A stretch of DNA of 64,000 nucleotides from Deltaproteobacteria bacterium. GTDB taxonomy: Bacteria; Desulfobacterota; Syntrophorhabdia; Syntrophorhabdales; JANXAF01. The notes beneath the pieces are model-generated. The model was given only the letters and a program-made list of their open reading frames with translations. It ran no database searches and was not told the origin of the DNA. The DNA lies in assembly GCA_026417175.1 (NCBI GenBank), contig JAOADT010000007.1, positions 40,851 to 104,850 of the forward strand, written 5' to 3'. Within the stretch, counting starts at the first letter, position 1, and each line of letters starts with the position of its first letter. The translations under genes were made by a program, and so were the position numbers. Positions 25,041 through 33,519 of the stretch are shown in pieces.

Positions 25041-26516
25041 ATGAGTGGATTTTTTTTCGAGCATCTTGTGAATTCTTTACCCATGGAAATAGCTGTTTTT
25101 GACGAAAAAATGAAAATCGTGTGGGTAAACAAGAGAGTTATTGAGAGGTTTAAAATAAAAAACCCTCAACAACTGTCTGGAAAGAAATGTTTTGAATTGT
25201 TCTTCGGAAAGAAACAGATCTGTGATGGATGCCCGCTTAGTAACGGATTAGAAGAGTTGAGTCCTAAGACCTTTATAATAGAAGAGACTGAATTCAAAAG
25301 GTACTTTAAAATTTCTATAGCGCCCTTACATGAGAAGGGTAGGGAAGACAAAAAACTGTACGTTGAGATAATACAGGACATAACTGATCAGAAAATGGTC
25401 GAAGAAGAAATAAGAAAATTAAGCGATTTCAATTCAGCTATTATAAAAAATGCACCAGTTGCTATCTTTACGATCGATAAAACGGGAAAATTTATGAGTG
25501 TTAACCCCGCCCTAGCTTCAATATCTGGACTTGGAGAGGAAGCAGAGAAAAAGTTACTAAAATTCAACTGGTTGCAAAATCAGTACACCATAAATTGTGG
25601 ACTAGCAGATTATATAAAAAGGGGACTTCAAGGCGAACCTTTTGAACTTCAGGATTTTCCATTCACAAATTACAAGGGAGATAAAGGTCAATACATACAT
25701 TTCAGGGGGGTCCCTATAAGGGACAAAGAAGGAAATGTGGAATGCTTATTGTGCATAATTGAAGAAACTACCGAAAAGGTAATGGCGAAGATTCAATCTA
25801 TTCAAGATGCAAAAATGTCTGTTATTGGCAGACTTATGACAGCAGTGGCACACGAACTTAATAACCCACTTGCTGTTATTTCTGCGAATTCAGAGCTTGC
25901 GTGCGAGTTGTTTGAGGAAATTAAAGATAGGAATCACAGTAAGGAAATGAGGGATATATACAACTGCCTTGATGCGATCCAAAGGGAAGCGTTCAGATGT
26001 AAAAAGATCATAAAAGATATGTTAGATCTGACTAAAAAAGACGGGTTTGAGTTTAAGGAGATAGACCTGTTTTCTTGTATAAAAGAGGTCATAGCAAGTT
26101 ATGATTTTTATAGACTTAATGTGGATTTAATATTTGAGGTGGAGGAAAGTTTACCTCCAGTAGTTGGTGACCTTAATGCACTCAAGCAATGTTTTTCTAA
26201 TCTCTTACAGAACGCAATTGACGCAGTAGAAACAAGGGAAAAGGGGATAATAAAAATCAAAATGTATCGTGGTAATGCCCATGTCATTGTAGAAATTGAG
26301 GACAACGGGATCGGGATACACGAATCGATCTTGGATAGGATATTCGAACCCTTTTTTTCAACTAAAAACGAGGGTAGACGTATAGGACTTGGACTTACTC
26401 TTTGTTACGAATTTTTAAAGAGAATGGGTGCGAGAATCGATGTAAAAAGTATTCTAGGAAAGGGTACAGTATTCACATTGACTTTTCCGGTTTCTAATAA
26501 AACTTTAGAACAATGA
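25041..26516 (+). CDS. PAS-domain sensor histidine kinase (NtrB-like, soluble)
   Basis: A 491-residue kinase without membrane segments. PAS domain 1 (about 10-115) carries C-F-E-L-F-F and C-D-G-C-P-L, a cysteine pair seen in some redox- or Fe-S-type PAS domains. PAS domain 2 spans about 130-240. The H-box is V-A-H-E-L-N-N-P-L with phospho-accepting His271. The ATPase has N-A-I-D-A-V, D-N-G-I-G-I and G-L-G-L-T-L. It should phosphorylate the regulator encoded next (ATGA overlap). AAAAGGAG abuts the ATG with no spacing, so a start at GTG 25068 or ATG 25083 is also possible. The signal may be intracellular redox state or an acyl-CoA. Confidence 0.9.
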   Translation: MSGFFFEHLVNSLPMEIAVFDEKMKIVWVNKRVIERFKIKNPQQLSGKKCFELFFGKKQICDGCPLSNGLEELSPKTFIIEETEFKRYFKISIAPLHEKGREDKKLYVEIIQDITDQKMVEEEIRKLSDFNSAIIKNAPVAIFTIDKTGKFMSVNPALASISGLGEEAEKKLLKFNWLQNQYTINCGLADYIKRGLQGEPFELQDFPFTNYKGDKGQYIHFRGVPIRDKEGNVECLLCIIEETTEKVMAKIQSIQDAKMSVIGRLMTAVAHELNNPLAVISANSELACELFEEIKDRNHSKEMRDIYNCLDAIQREAFRCKKIIKDMLDLTKKDGFEFKEIDLFSCIKEVIASYDFYRLNVDLIFEVEESLPPVVGDLNALKQCFSNLLQNAIDAVETREKGIIKIKMYRGNAHVIVEIEDNGIGIHESILDRIFEPFFSTKNEGRRIGLGLTLCYEFLKRMGARIDVKSILGKGTVFTLTFPVSNKTLEQ

Positions 26517-27922
26517 TAAGAATCTTAATTGCCGATGATGAACATTCCTTGATAGAGGTGTACAAGAAAAAATTGTCGCGTGAAGGTATGCAAGTTTTTG
26601 CTGCAACTTCTGGTAAGGAAGCCATATCCATAATGAGGACTCAAAATCTAGATGTGGCACTTCTAGACATAAAATTACCTGACATTGACGGGATTGAACT
26701 TCTCAAAACTTTCAAATCCCTTCAACCTACCGCTGAAGCTATAATGTTAACTGGCTTTGGTTCAGTGGAGACAGCAGTGAAGTCTATGAAACTTGGTGCC
26801 TACGATTATCTGACAAAACCATGTAAGCTTTCTGAATTGTTGACTGTCATAGTAAAGGCACACGAAAAGAAACAATTAAGGGAAAAGAATATCATTCTGG
26901 AAGAGCAACTATCTAGACTTAAATTTCACGACACTCTGATTGGTGAAAGTAAGGCAATGAAAGAAATAAAAGAGACTATATCTTTGGTTTCAAAATCTGA
27001 CGCGCCGGTTCTTATCCTGGGAGAGACAGGTACAGGAAAAGAACTTGTGGCAAGAGCGATTCACGACCTATCTAGTCGGTCGCAGAACCCTTTTGTTATT
27101 GTAAATGCGAGCTGCTTTCAGGAAAGCATATTAGAAAGCGAGCTTTTCGGCTACAAGCGGGGAGCTTTTACTGGTGCAACTTCAGATAAACTGGGACTGA
27201 TTCAAATTGCTGATTCTGGTACATTCTTTGTTGATGAGATAGCGGACATGAGTCTACCCATCCAGGCAAAGATACTTAGGGTCTTAGAAACTGGAGTTTT
27301 TAGAAGATTGGGAGATACACGCGAGATTACGGTGGATGTACGTTTTATTTTTGCCACAAACAAAAATATGGAAGATGAGATTGCCTCTGGAAGGTTCAGA
27401 AGAGATCTTTTTTACCGATTAAATACTTTTGTTATAAACATTCCGCCCCTTAGAGAAAGAAAAGAGGATATACCTCTCCTTATAGATTATTTTTTTAACA
27501 CACATCTTAGAAAGAACCAAAAAAAAAGAGTTTCCAGGAAGGCACTGGATGCCCTCAAAGATTATGATTGGCCCGGAAACGTAAGAGAACTATTTAACAT
27601 TTTGGAAAGAGCAGTCATAGTTTCAGGAGATAGAGAGGAAATAGATCTGCAAGACCTTCCTTTGAGTTTGGTAAGTTCTAAAGGTATAAAGATACATGTG
27701 TCCCAGTCAAGTGAAGAGACAAAGCTCAATCTGCGGGAAGTTGAAAGGAAACATATAGAACACGTACTTGAGATGACACGAGGAAACAAGAGTAAGGCGG
27801 CAAAAATATTGGGCATAAGTCGGAAAAGACTTTACAATATTTTAAGAAACAATGCAGTTAAGGACTGTGTTTCCAATAGAGGCCTCTTTGTATCGAAAAG
27901 AAACACTCACACAAAGGGATGA
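26513..27922 (+). CDS. Sigma-54-dependent response regulator (NtrC/AtoC family)
   Basis: A 469-residue activator. The receiver domain (1-120) has D8-D9, phospho-acceptor D52 and T-K-P. The AAA+ domain (about 143-375) has Walker A G-E-T-G-T-G-K-E, the sigma-54-contact loop G-A-F-T-G-A and Walker B F-F-V-D-E-I-A. A C-terminal Fis-type helix-turn-helix contains S-K-A-A-K-I-L-G-I-S-R-K-R. It would drive the sigma-54-type promoters found around it, at 10616, 18331, 19757, 23572 and 27957. It overlaps the kinase gene by four bases. The regulon assignment is inference from proximity. Confidence 0.95.
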   Translation: MIRILIADDEHSLIEVYKKKLSREGMQVFAATSGKEAISIMRTQNLDVALLDIKLPDIDGIELLKTFKSLQPTAEAIMLTGFGSVETAVKSMKLGAYDYLTKPCKLSELLTVIVKAHEKKQLREKNIILEEQLSRLKFHDTLIGESKAMKEIKETISLVSKSDAPVLILGETGTGKELVARAIHDLSSRSQNPFVIVNASCFQESILESELFGYKRGAFTGATSDKLGLIQIADSGTFFVDEIADMSLPIQAKILRVLETGVFRRLGDTREITVDVRFIFATNKNMEDEIASGRFRRDLFYRLNTFVINIPPLRERKEDIPLLIDYFFNTHLRKNQKKRVSRKALDALKDYDWPGNVRELFNILERAVIVSGDREEIDLQDLPLSLVSSKGIKIHVSQSSEETKLNLREVERKHIEHVLEMTRGNKSKAAKILGISRKRLYNILRNNAVKDCVSNRGLFVSKRNTHTKG

Positions 27923-27956
27923 TTTAAAATGGTAAAAAATTTCGATATAGCGTGTA

Positions 27957-27972
27957 TGGCACGTTTTATGCT
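27957..27972 (+). promoter_or_regulatory. Sigma-54-type promoter of the Etf/Hdr operon
   Basis: TGGCAC-GTTTT-ATGCT has the exact consensus -24 element and GG-N10-GC spacing, lying between the regulator gene and the Fe-S protein gene, 41 bases before its start. The -12 box differs at one base from TTGC. Confidence 0.75.
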
Positions 27973-28012
27973 AAATGATATGTGAAAAATTTTACTTTTG
28001 CAAAGGGCCGAT

Positions 28013-29110
28013 ATGGAATTTACGAACACTACAAAAGTTTTTACTTGTATTCAATGCGGTAAGTGCACAGGAGGTTGTCCTGAGTCAGGGAGAACCCCTC
28101 TCAACGTAAGGCTCATTGTAAGAAAAAACCAATTCGGTGCTCAAGTAAAAAATTCCCACCTTTGGTACTGTACTTCCTGTGGTACATGTACCGTCCGATG
28201 TCCAAGGGATGTGAAGCCTTCAGAAGTAATCTTTGATATGAGAAGTACGCTTGTAGAGTCAGGAGATATATCAACTTCTATTCAAAAGGCACTTGAAAAT
28301 ACATTTCTGCAAAAAAATCCATGGGGCAGGGCGAGAAGTAAAAGAGCGGAATGGGCAGAGAAGTCAGGAGTCGCCATTAAACACATAAGCGACACTCTGG
28401 AGAAGAGGCTCTTACTTTCATGTTGTGTTCATGCATATGATCCAAGATGCCACGTGATACCGGTCAATATTTCAAAACTACTTACCTATAGCGGTATAGA
28501 GTTTGGAATACTAGGGGAAGAAGAATGTTGCTGTGGAAATGAGATAAGACGTATAGGAGAAAAAGGTCTTTTTGAAGAGTTAAGAGAAGAAAACATTTCG
28601 AACTTTAACCGTTACGATGTTAGAGAAATTTTAACCCTTTCCCCTCATTGTATGAATACCTTAAAAAAAGAATACAACTTACCGAAACTGAAAGTTTATC
28701 ACTATACCCAACTCCTTTGGGATATGATTCGAGAGGGTGTTGTTAAGATCGGAAAAGATTATAAGAAAAGAGTTGCATATCATGATCCATGCTTCCTTGG
28801 GAAACAAAATGGGATTTTTGAGGAACCGAGATATATCTTGAAATCTATAGAAGGACTGGAGCTTTTGGAATTTTCAAGATCCCGAGAAAACTCTCTGTGT
28901 TGTGAAGGTGGGGGAGGAAGGATGTTTTATGAAGTTGAGGTACAGTATGAAAGGAATGCAAAAATAAGGGTTGAAGAGGCTTACGAGCTGGGAGTTCAGA
29001 CGATTGTGGTCTCATGTCCATTTTGTCTGATGACTTTGGAGGAGCAAGCAGTTGAAAAAGGTATAGAGGTGAAGGACATATCTGAGATTTTAGTGGAGGT
29101 GTTAGAATGA
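28013..29110 (+). CDS. Soluble HdrC/HdrB-like (CCG-domain) iron-sulfur protein, Etf partner
   Basis: A 365-residue protein. The N-terminal ferredoxin part (about 1-75) has C-I-Q-C-G-K-C-T-G-G-C-P and C-T-S-C-G-T-C-T-V-R-C-P, giving two [4Fe-4S] clusters. Two cysteine-rich CCG-type domains follow. The first has E-E-C-C-C-G-N-E and S-P-H-C, one Cys short of the usual C-P-H-C. The second has H-D-P-C, L-C-C-E-G-G-G-G-R and S-C-P-F-C. Related proteins pass electrons from EtfAB onward; the version described in fatty-acid-degrading syntrophs has a NarI-like membrane part, which this one lacks. ATG 28013 is chosen over the TTG five codons upstream. It overlaps etfB by four bases. Confidence 0.88.
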   Translation: MEFTNTTKVFTCIQCGKCTGGCPESGRTPLNVRLIVRKNQFGAQVKNSHLWYCTSCGTCTVRCPRDVKPSEVIFDMRSTLVESGDISTSIQKALENTFLQKNPWGRARSKRAEWAEKSGVAIKHISDTLEKRLLLSCCVHAYDPRCHVIPVNISKLLTYSGIEFGILGEEECCCGNEIRRIGEKGLFEELREENISNFNRYDVREILTLSPHCMNTLKKEYNLPKLKVYHYTQLLWDMIREGVVKIGKDYKKRVAYHDPCFLGKQNGIFEEPRYILKSIEGLELLEFSRSRENSLCCEGGGGRMFYEVEVQYERNAKIRVEEAYELGVQTIVVSCPFCLMTLEEQAVEKGIEVKDISEILVEVLE

Positions 29111-29886
29111 ACATCGTAGTTTTTACGAAAAGGGTGGCAGCAGCTCAGGAGGAAGAACTGAAGATCGTCAGAGATGGGGAAGATTTGGATATATCTAAAC
29201 TTCCCTTTAAAGTGAACGATTGGGACAATTATGCGGTAGAAGAAGCTGTAAAAACTGTTGAAAAGTTCGGAGGTCAAGTAACCGCAATATCTCTAGGAGA
29301 CAAAGAGAGCGACGAGGTGTTAAGAAGATCAATAGCGATGGGAGCAAAGGAGGGCCTTCTTATTCGAAAGGACGATCCCATTTTTGATCCTGCTGTAAGA
29401 GCGAATGTAGCTTTTAATTTTATAAAAAAGCATAACATCGTTTTTGATGCCATTTTTACCGGAGTACAGGCAGAGGATGATCAATTCGGGGTTTTTGGTG
29501 GATATCTCGCTGCGCTACTTAAAATCCCATTTGCCTCGATGGTGATAGGGATAGATGAATGGAAGACTGATCACGTAGTGGTGAAGAGAGAATTGGAAGG
29601 AGGTATGTCAGAAAGAGTAAGAATTGGGATCCCATGTGTCTTATCTATACAGACAGGTATCAACGAGCCAAGGTACGTATCGATAATGGGGATTAGGAAA
29701 GCGTCGCAAGTTGAGAGAAAAGTTTTTGATGGCTCCGAATACATGGAAAATATTCGGTCTTCCATTGAGCTTTTAAGGTGGAGTTATCCGCCAAAGAAGG
29801 AAGGCGCTAAACTACTTTCTGCGGATATAGATAGTGCATGTAGGGAACTTTTAGAAATCCTCAAAGAGAAGGGGGTATACCAATGA
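29107..29886 (+). CDS. etfB: Electron transfer flavoprotein beta subunit
   Basis: A 259-residue EtfB. It opens N-I-V-V-F-T-K-R-V, then N-D-W-D-N-Y-A-V-E-E-A-V, A-I-S-L-G-D-K-E-S-D-E-V-L-R, D-A-I-F-T-G-V-Q-A-E-D-D and L-E-G-G. The family binds AMP or, in bifurcating forms, a second FAD. With EtfA it accepts electrons from acyl-CoA dehydrogenases. It overlaps both neighbours by four bases. Whether it is a bifurcating type needs alignment; the adjacent Hdr genes make this plausible. Confidence 0.93.
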   Translation: MNIVVFTKRVAAAQEEELKIVRDGEDLDISKLPFKVNDWDNYAVEEAVKTVEKFGGQVTAISLGDKESDEVLRRSIAMGAKEGLLIRKDDPIFDPAVRANVAFNFIKKHNIVFDAIFTGVQAEDDQFGVFGGYLAALLKIPFASMVIGIDEWKTDHVVVKRELEGGMSERVRIGIPCVLSIQTGINEPRYVSIMGIRKASQVERKVFDGSEYMENIRSSIELLRWSYPPKKEGAKLLSADIDSACRELLEILKEKGVYQ

Positions 29887-30824
29887 GTTACGGGCTTATA
29901 GTGGCCGACGTCAGGAAGGGTACATTTGACGAAAGAAACCTTGACTTGATCGGATTTTGCAACATTTTAGAAGTTGATGCTTATATTCTTTTGCCCAAAG
30001 GTGATTACGATGTGGATCTGTCCTATTTTAAAAGGGTGATCAGGCTGAACATGGAAGAAGCAGATTTCTTGAATCCTCTTAATATTGGAGCTATAGTGGA
30101 GAAGACAATTGAAAAGTTCGGTCGTCCTTCTATAATCATTTTCTCCTCTTCCTCTTCAGGTATGGAAATGGCTTCATATTTGGCAGGATACTTTAATGTG
30201 CCTATAATTACAGACATTAATGGCTTAAGCAAGGAAGAAAAAGTATTTTTTAAGAGCTGTTACTCCGAGAAAGTATACGCACATTTGAGACTGAAAAATG
30301 AAGGCTTTTCAGTTCTTACGATCAGAAGCGGAAGTTTCAAGCAACATGCGAATAAAAAATGCGAAGTAACTGAAACCGAAGAGATGGATCCACCAACCTT
30401 GTCAGAAAAAAGAAGCTTCTTAGGGTACGTGGAAGAAGAGAAACAGGAAATAGATATAACTAAAGCTAATTTTCTGATCTCTATAGGAAGAGGAGTTGGA
30501 AAGAAGGAGGAAATTGCGGGATATGAGGAGTTGGCCACTTTATTGAAGGCAACTCTTTCAGCTTCCCGGCCAGTTATTGACAAACAGTGGCTTCCAAAAG
30601 AGAGACAAGTTGGCACCTCTGGCAAAACAGTCAAGCCAAAAGTTTATCTCGCCATGGGTATATCAGGTGCTTTTCAACATATAGCCGGCATGAAAGATTC
30701 TGAATGTATCATAGCTGTTAACAAAGACCCTGAAGCTCCTATTTTCCAGTATGCTCATTACGGCATTATAGGGGACATGCATAAAGTGAGAGATAAACTT
30801 AAGGAGTTACTAAAAGGTTTATAA
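29883..30824 (+). CDS. etfA: Electron transfer flavoprotein alpha subunit
   Basis: A 313-residue EtfA with the C-terminal FAD-binding signature: S-I-G-R-G-V-G, P-V-I-D-K-Q-W-L-P, Q-V-G-T-S-G-K-T-V-K-P, Y-L-A-M-G-I-S-G-A-F-Q-H and N-K-D-P-E-A-P-I-F. It forms the FAD-carrying half of the Etf heterodimer. It starts within the etfB stop and ends one base before the HdrA-GltD gene, so Etf and Hdr proteins are made together. Confidence 0.95.
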   Translation: MSYGLIVADVRKGTFDERNLDLIGFCNILEVDAYILLPKGDYDVDLSYFKRVIRLNMEEADFLNPLNIGAIVEKTIEKFGRPSIIIFSSSSSGMEMASYLAGYFNVPIITDINGLSKEEKVFFKSCYSEKVYAHLRLKNEGFSVLTIRSGSFKQHANKKCEVTETEEMDPPTLSEKRSFLGYVEEEKQEIDITKANFLISIGRGVGKKEEIAGYEELATLLKATLSASRPVIDKQWLPKERQVGTSGKTVKPKVYLAMGISGAFQHIAGMKDSECIIAVNKDPEAPIFQYAHYGIIGDMHKVRDKLKELLKGL

Positions 30825-30825
30825 A

Positions 30826-33519
30826 ATGATGGAAAAGAACGTACTTGTGATAGGAGGTGGGATCGCTGGTATATCTGCTGCATTGGAACTTGTAGAATGC
30901 GGTATTAAAGTCACACTCGTCGAGATAAACCCCTCAATTGGTGGCAGGATGATCCAGCTTGATAAGACTTTTCCCACACTGGATTGTTCAACTTGTACAC
31001 TTTCCCCTAAAATGGTAGAGGTTGCGCTAAATAAAAACATAGAACTTTTAACTTTAGCGAAACCGATATTTGTTGAGAAAAAAGAAAACCGTTTCACAGT
31101 TAAAATACTAAAGAAGGCAAGGTATGTGGACGAGAAAAAGTGCACTGGTTGTGGGAACTGTTTTTCGGGATGTCCTGTCTATATGAAGAGCGAGTTTAAT
31201 ATGGGTTTAGGAGAAAGAAAGGCGGTTTACATACCTTTTCCACAGGCTATACCAAACAAGGCAACCATAGATAAAAGAGAGTCTAGACCCTGCAAAGCAA
31301 ATTGCATTCAGGCTTGTCCGATAAATACGAACGTCCCTGGATATCTAAGGCTCATAAGAGATAGAAAGCCGAAAGAAGCTTATATCTTAATTCGGTCAAC
31401 GAACCCACTGCCTTCCACTTGCGCTAGAGTTTGTTATGCTCCTTGTGAAGATGTTTGCAACAGGGGGGATATGGATTATCCGATTGCTATTAGACACCTC
31501 AAGCGTTTTGCCGTTGACAATTTCACGATTGAAGACCTTCCTATCCCTGTTATTCAAAAAAATGAAAAAAAGGTGGCCATAATTGGTGCAGGACCCGCGG
31601 GGTTAGCATGCGCTCATGACTTAGCTGTTAAAGGTTATAATGTAACGGTATTCGAGGCTGAGACAGAACCTGGGGGAATGTTGAGGTACGCGATCCCTGA
31701 GTATAGGCTTCCTAAAAGTGAATTGAGACGAGAAATCCAATACATTAGAAAGCTTGGAGTTGAGTTCAAGTGTAACACAAAAATAGGACAAGATATTGGA
31801 CTCCCAGAGATAATACGCCAATTCAATGCGGTGTTTATAGCTGTTGGCGCGCAAAAGCCTTTAAAACTAAATATAGAAGGGGAAAAACTTGATGGAGTGC
31901 TAGGCGGAATAGATTTCCTTAAAATGGTACACAGAGGGGAAAAAGTAGAGGTGGGCAAAAGATGTGTGGTAATAGGAGGTGGAAACACGGCTGTAGATTG
32001 CGCAAGGGTAGCATTAAGGTTGGGAGCTCAAGACGTAAAAATAGTGTATAGAAGAAGCCGTGAAGAGATGCCCGCTTCAGAAGAAGAAATCGATGATTTA
32101 ATTGAGGAAGGAGTGAAAATAGAATTTCTTACCAGTCCCAAGAGATTTATAGGAAGGAATGGAAAAGTTTCAGAGATTGAGTGTGTTAGAATGGAATTGG
32201 GTGAGCCCGAAAAAGATGGAAGAAGAAAACCTATTGAAATAGTAGGCTCCAACTTTATGATGCCAGTGGACACCGTTATTGTTGCGGTAGGACAGATCCC
32301 AGATACGTCTTTTATTGAAGGTTCTGAATTGTCTACCGAAGATAATGGAACCCTAAAAGTTGACAATAAAACAAAAATGACGAGCTTGCCGGGTGTATTT
32401 GCCGGAGGGGATGTTGTAACAGGTCCAAAATTTGTTGTAGATGCGATAGCTCATGGTAAGAAAGCCGCAATTAACATTGACAGATACTTAAGAGGAGAAG
32501 AGTTACAAACATTTGAAGAGGAAAAGATAACTCAAAAATTGACCAAAGACGAAATTCTGTTTTTGAAGGAAAAGTTCGGCAGAGAGACAAAGGTACGTGT
32601 TCCAAAACTTGAAGCTCAAGATCGAAAAAAAAATTTTTTTGAGGTTATGAAGGGTTACAACGAGGGTGAAGCTATTCTGGAGGCGCAAAGGTGCTTGGCC
32701 AGTAAAATAGAGGGATGTATCGAATGTGGAGAATGTGACAAAAGGTGTGAGGTAAAGGCCATAAATCATGAAATGAAGGATGAAATTATAGAGAAAGATT
32801 TTGATGCTCTAATTGTAGCCACAGGCTTCGATATTTTTGATCCATCAGACAAAAAAGAATACGGTTATGGAAAGTATAATAATGTGATAACAAGTATAGA
32901 GTTTGAACGATTGTCTTCGGTTACAGGGCCAACAGGCGGAGACATAGTAATCAATGGAAAAATTCCGAAAAGATTTTTTTTCATCCAATGCGTTGGTTCA
33001 CGAGATAACCAGATAGGCGCAAGGTTCTGTTCTAGAGTCTGCTGTATGTATACCGCAAAACACGCAACCATAGTTAAAGACAGGATTAAAGATTCGAAGG
33101 TTTACGTCTCATACATCGATATGAGAGCTTATGGAAAAGGATATGAGGAATTTTATAAAAGCGTACAAGAAGAGGGCGTAATATACATTAGAGGAATACC
33201 AGGAGAAGTAATAGAGGGTAGAGACGGGCTCATCGTGAGGGTAGAAGACATTTTGAGTGGAGAATTAAGAGAAATTGAAGTTGATGTAGTTGTACTTGCC
33301 TGTGGCATAAGACCAAAAAAAGAGATTTTTGAGCTCTCTAGGATAACAAATCTAGAGCTTGATGAATACGGTTTTGTCAAGACTGAATCTCACTCTTCAT
33401 CTATCACCAGTGTCCAGGGTATTTTTGTTTGTGGGATGGCAGAAGGTCCTAAAGACATTCCTGACACAGTAGCGCAGGCTGGCGAGGCAGTCGCTTCTTG
33501 TTTGGAGTATTTATTATGA
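30826..33519 (+). CDS. hdrA: HdrA-type flavoprotein with inserted GltD/NfnB-like FAD-NAD(P) module
   Basis: An 897-residue protein with an unusual order. Residues 1-125 are an HdrA N-terminus with I-G-G-G-I-A-G, C-S-T-C-T-L-S-P-K-M and C-T-G-C-G-N-C-F-S-G-C-P (near 106). Residues 150-575 are an inserted glutamate-synthase-beta-like module: C-x3-C-x3-C-P, C-A-R-V-C-Y-A-P-C-E, G-A-G-P-A-G-L-A and V-I-G-G-G-N-T-A-V-D (near 382), then G-G-D-V-V-T-G-P. Residues 600-897 return to HdrA with C-I-E-C-G-E-C-D-K-R-C and G-S-R-D-N-Q-I-G-x6-C-C. HdrA is the bifurcating flavin subunit; the insert suggests direct NAD(P)H exchange. It overlaps the next hdrA gene. Confidence 0.9.
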   Translation: MMEKNVLVIGGGIAGISAALELVECGIKVTLVEINPSIGGRMIQLDKTFPTLDCSTCTLSPKMVEVALNKNIELLTLAKPIFVEKKENRFTVKILKKARYVDEKKCTGCGNCFSGCPVYMKSEFNMGLGERKAVYIPFPQAIPNKATIDKRESRPCKANCIQACPINTNVPGYLRLIRDRKPKEAYILIRSTNPLPSTCARVCYAPCEDVCNRGDMDYPIAIRHLKRFAVDNFTIEDLPIPVIQKNEKKVAIIGAGPAGLACAHDLAVKGYNVTVFEAETEPGGMLRYAIPEYRLPKSELRREIQYIRKLGVEFKCNTKIGQDIGLPEIIRQFNAVFIAVGAQKPLKLNIEGEKLDGVLGGIDFLKMVHRGEKVEVGKRCVVIGGGNTAVDCARVALRLGAQDVKIVYRRSREEMPASEEEIDDLIEEGVKIEFLTSPKRFIGRNGKVSEIECVRMELGEPEKDGRRKPIEIVGSNFMMPVDTVIVAVGQIPDTSFIEGSELSTEDNGTLKVDNKTKMTSLPGVFAGGDVVTGPKFVVDAIAHGKKAAINIDRYLRGEELQTFEEEKITQKLTKDEILFLKEKFGRETKVRVPKLEAQDRKKNFFEVMKGYNEGEAILEAQRCLASKIEGCIECGECDKRCEVKAINHEMKDEIIEKDFDALIVATGFDIFDPSDKKEYGYGKYNNVITSIEFERLSSVTGPTGGDIVINGKIPKRFFFIQCVGSRDNQIGARFCSRVCCMYTAKHATIVKDRIKDSKVYVSYIDMRAYGKGYEEFYKSVQEEGVIYIRGIPGEVIEGRDGLIVRVEDILSGELREIEVDVVVLACGIRPKKEIFELSRITNLELDEYGFVKTESHSSSITSVQGIFVCGMAEGPKDIPDTVAQAGEAVASCLEYLL

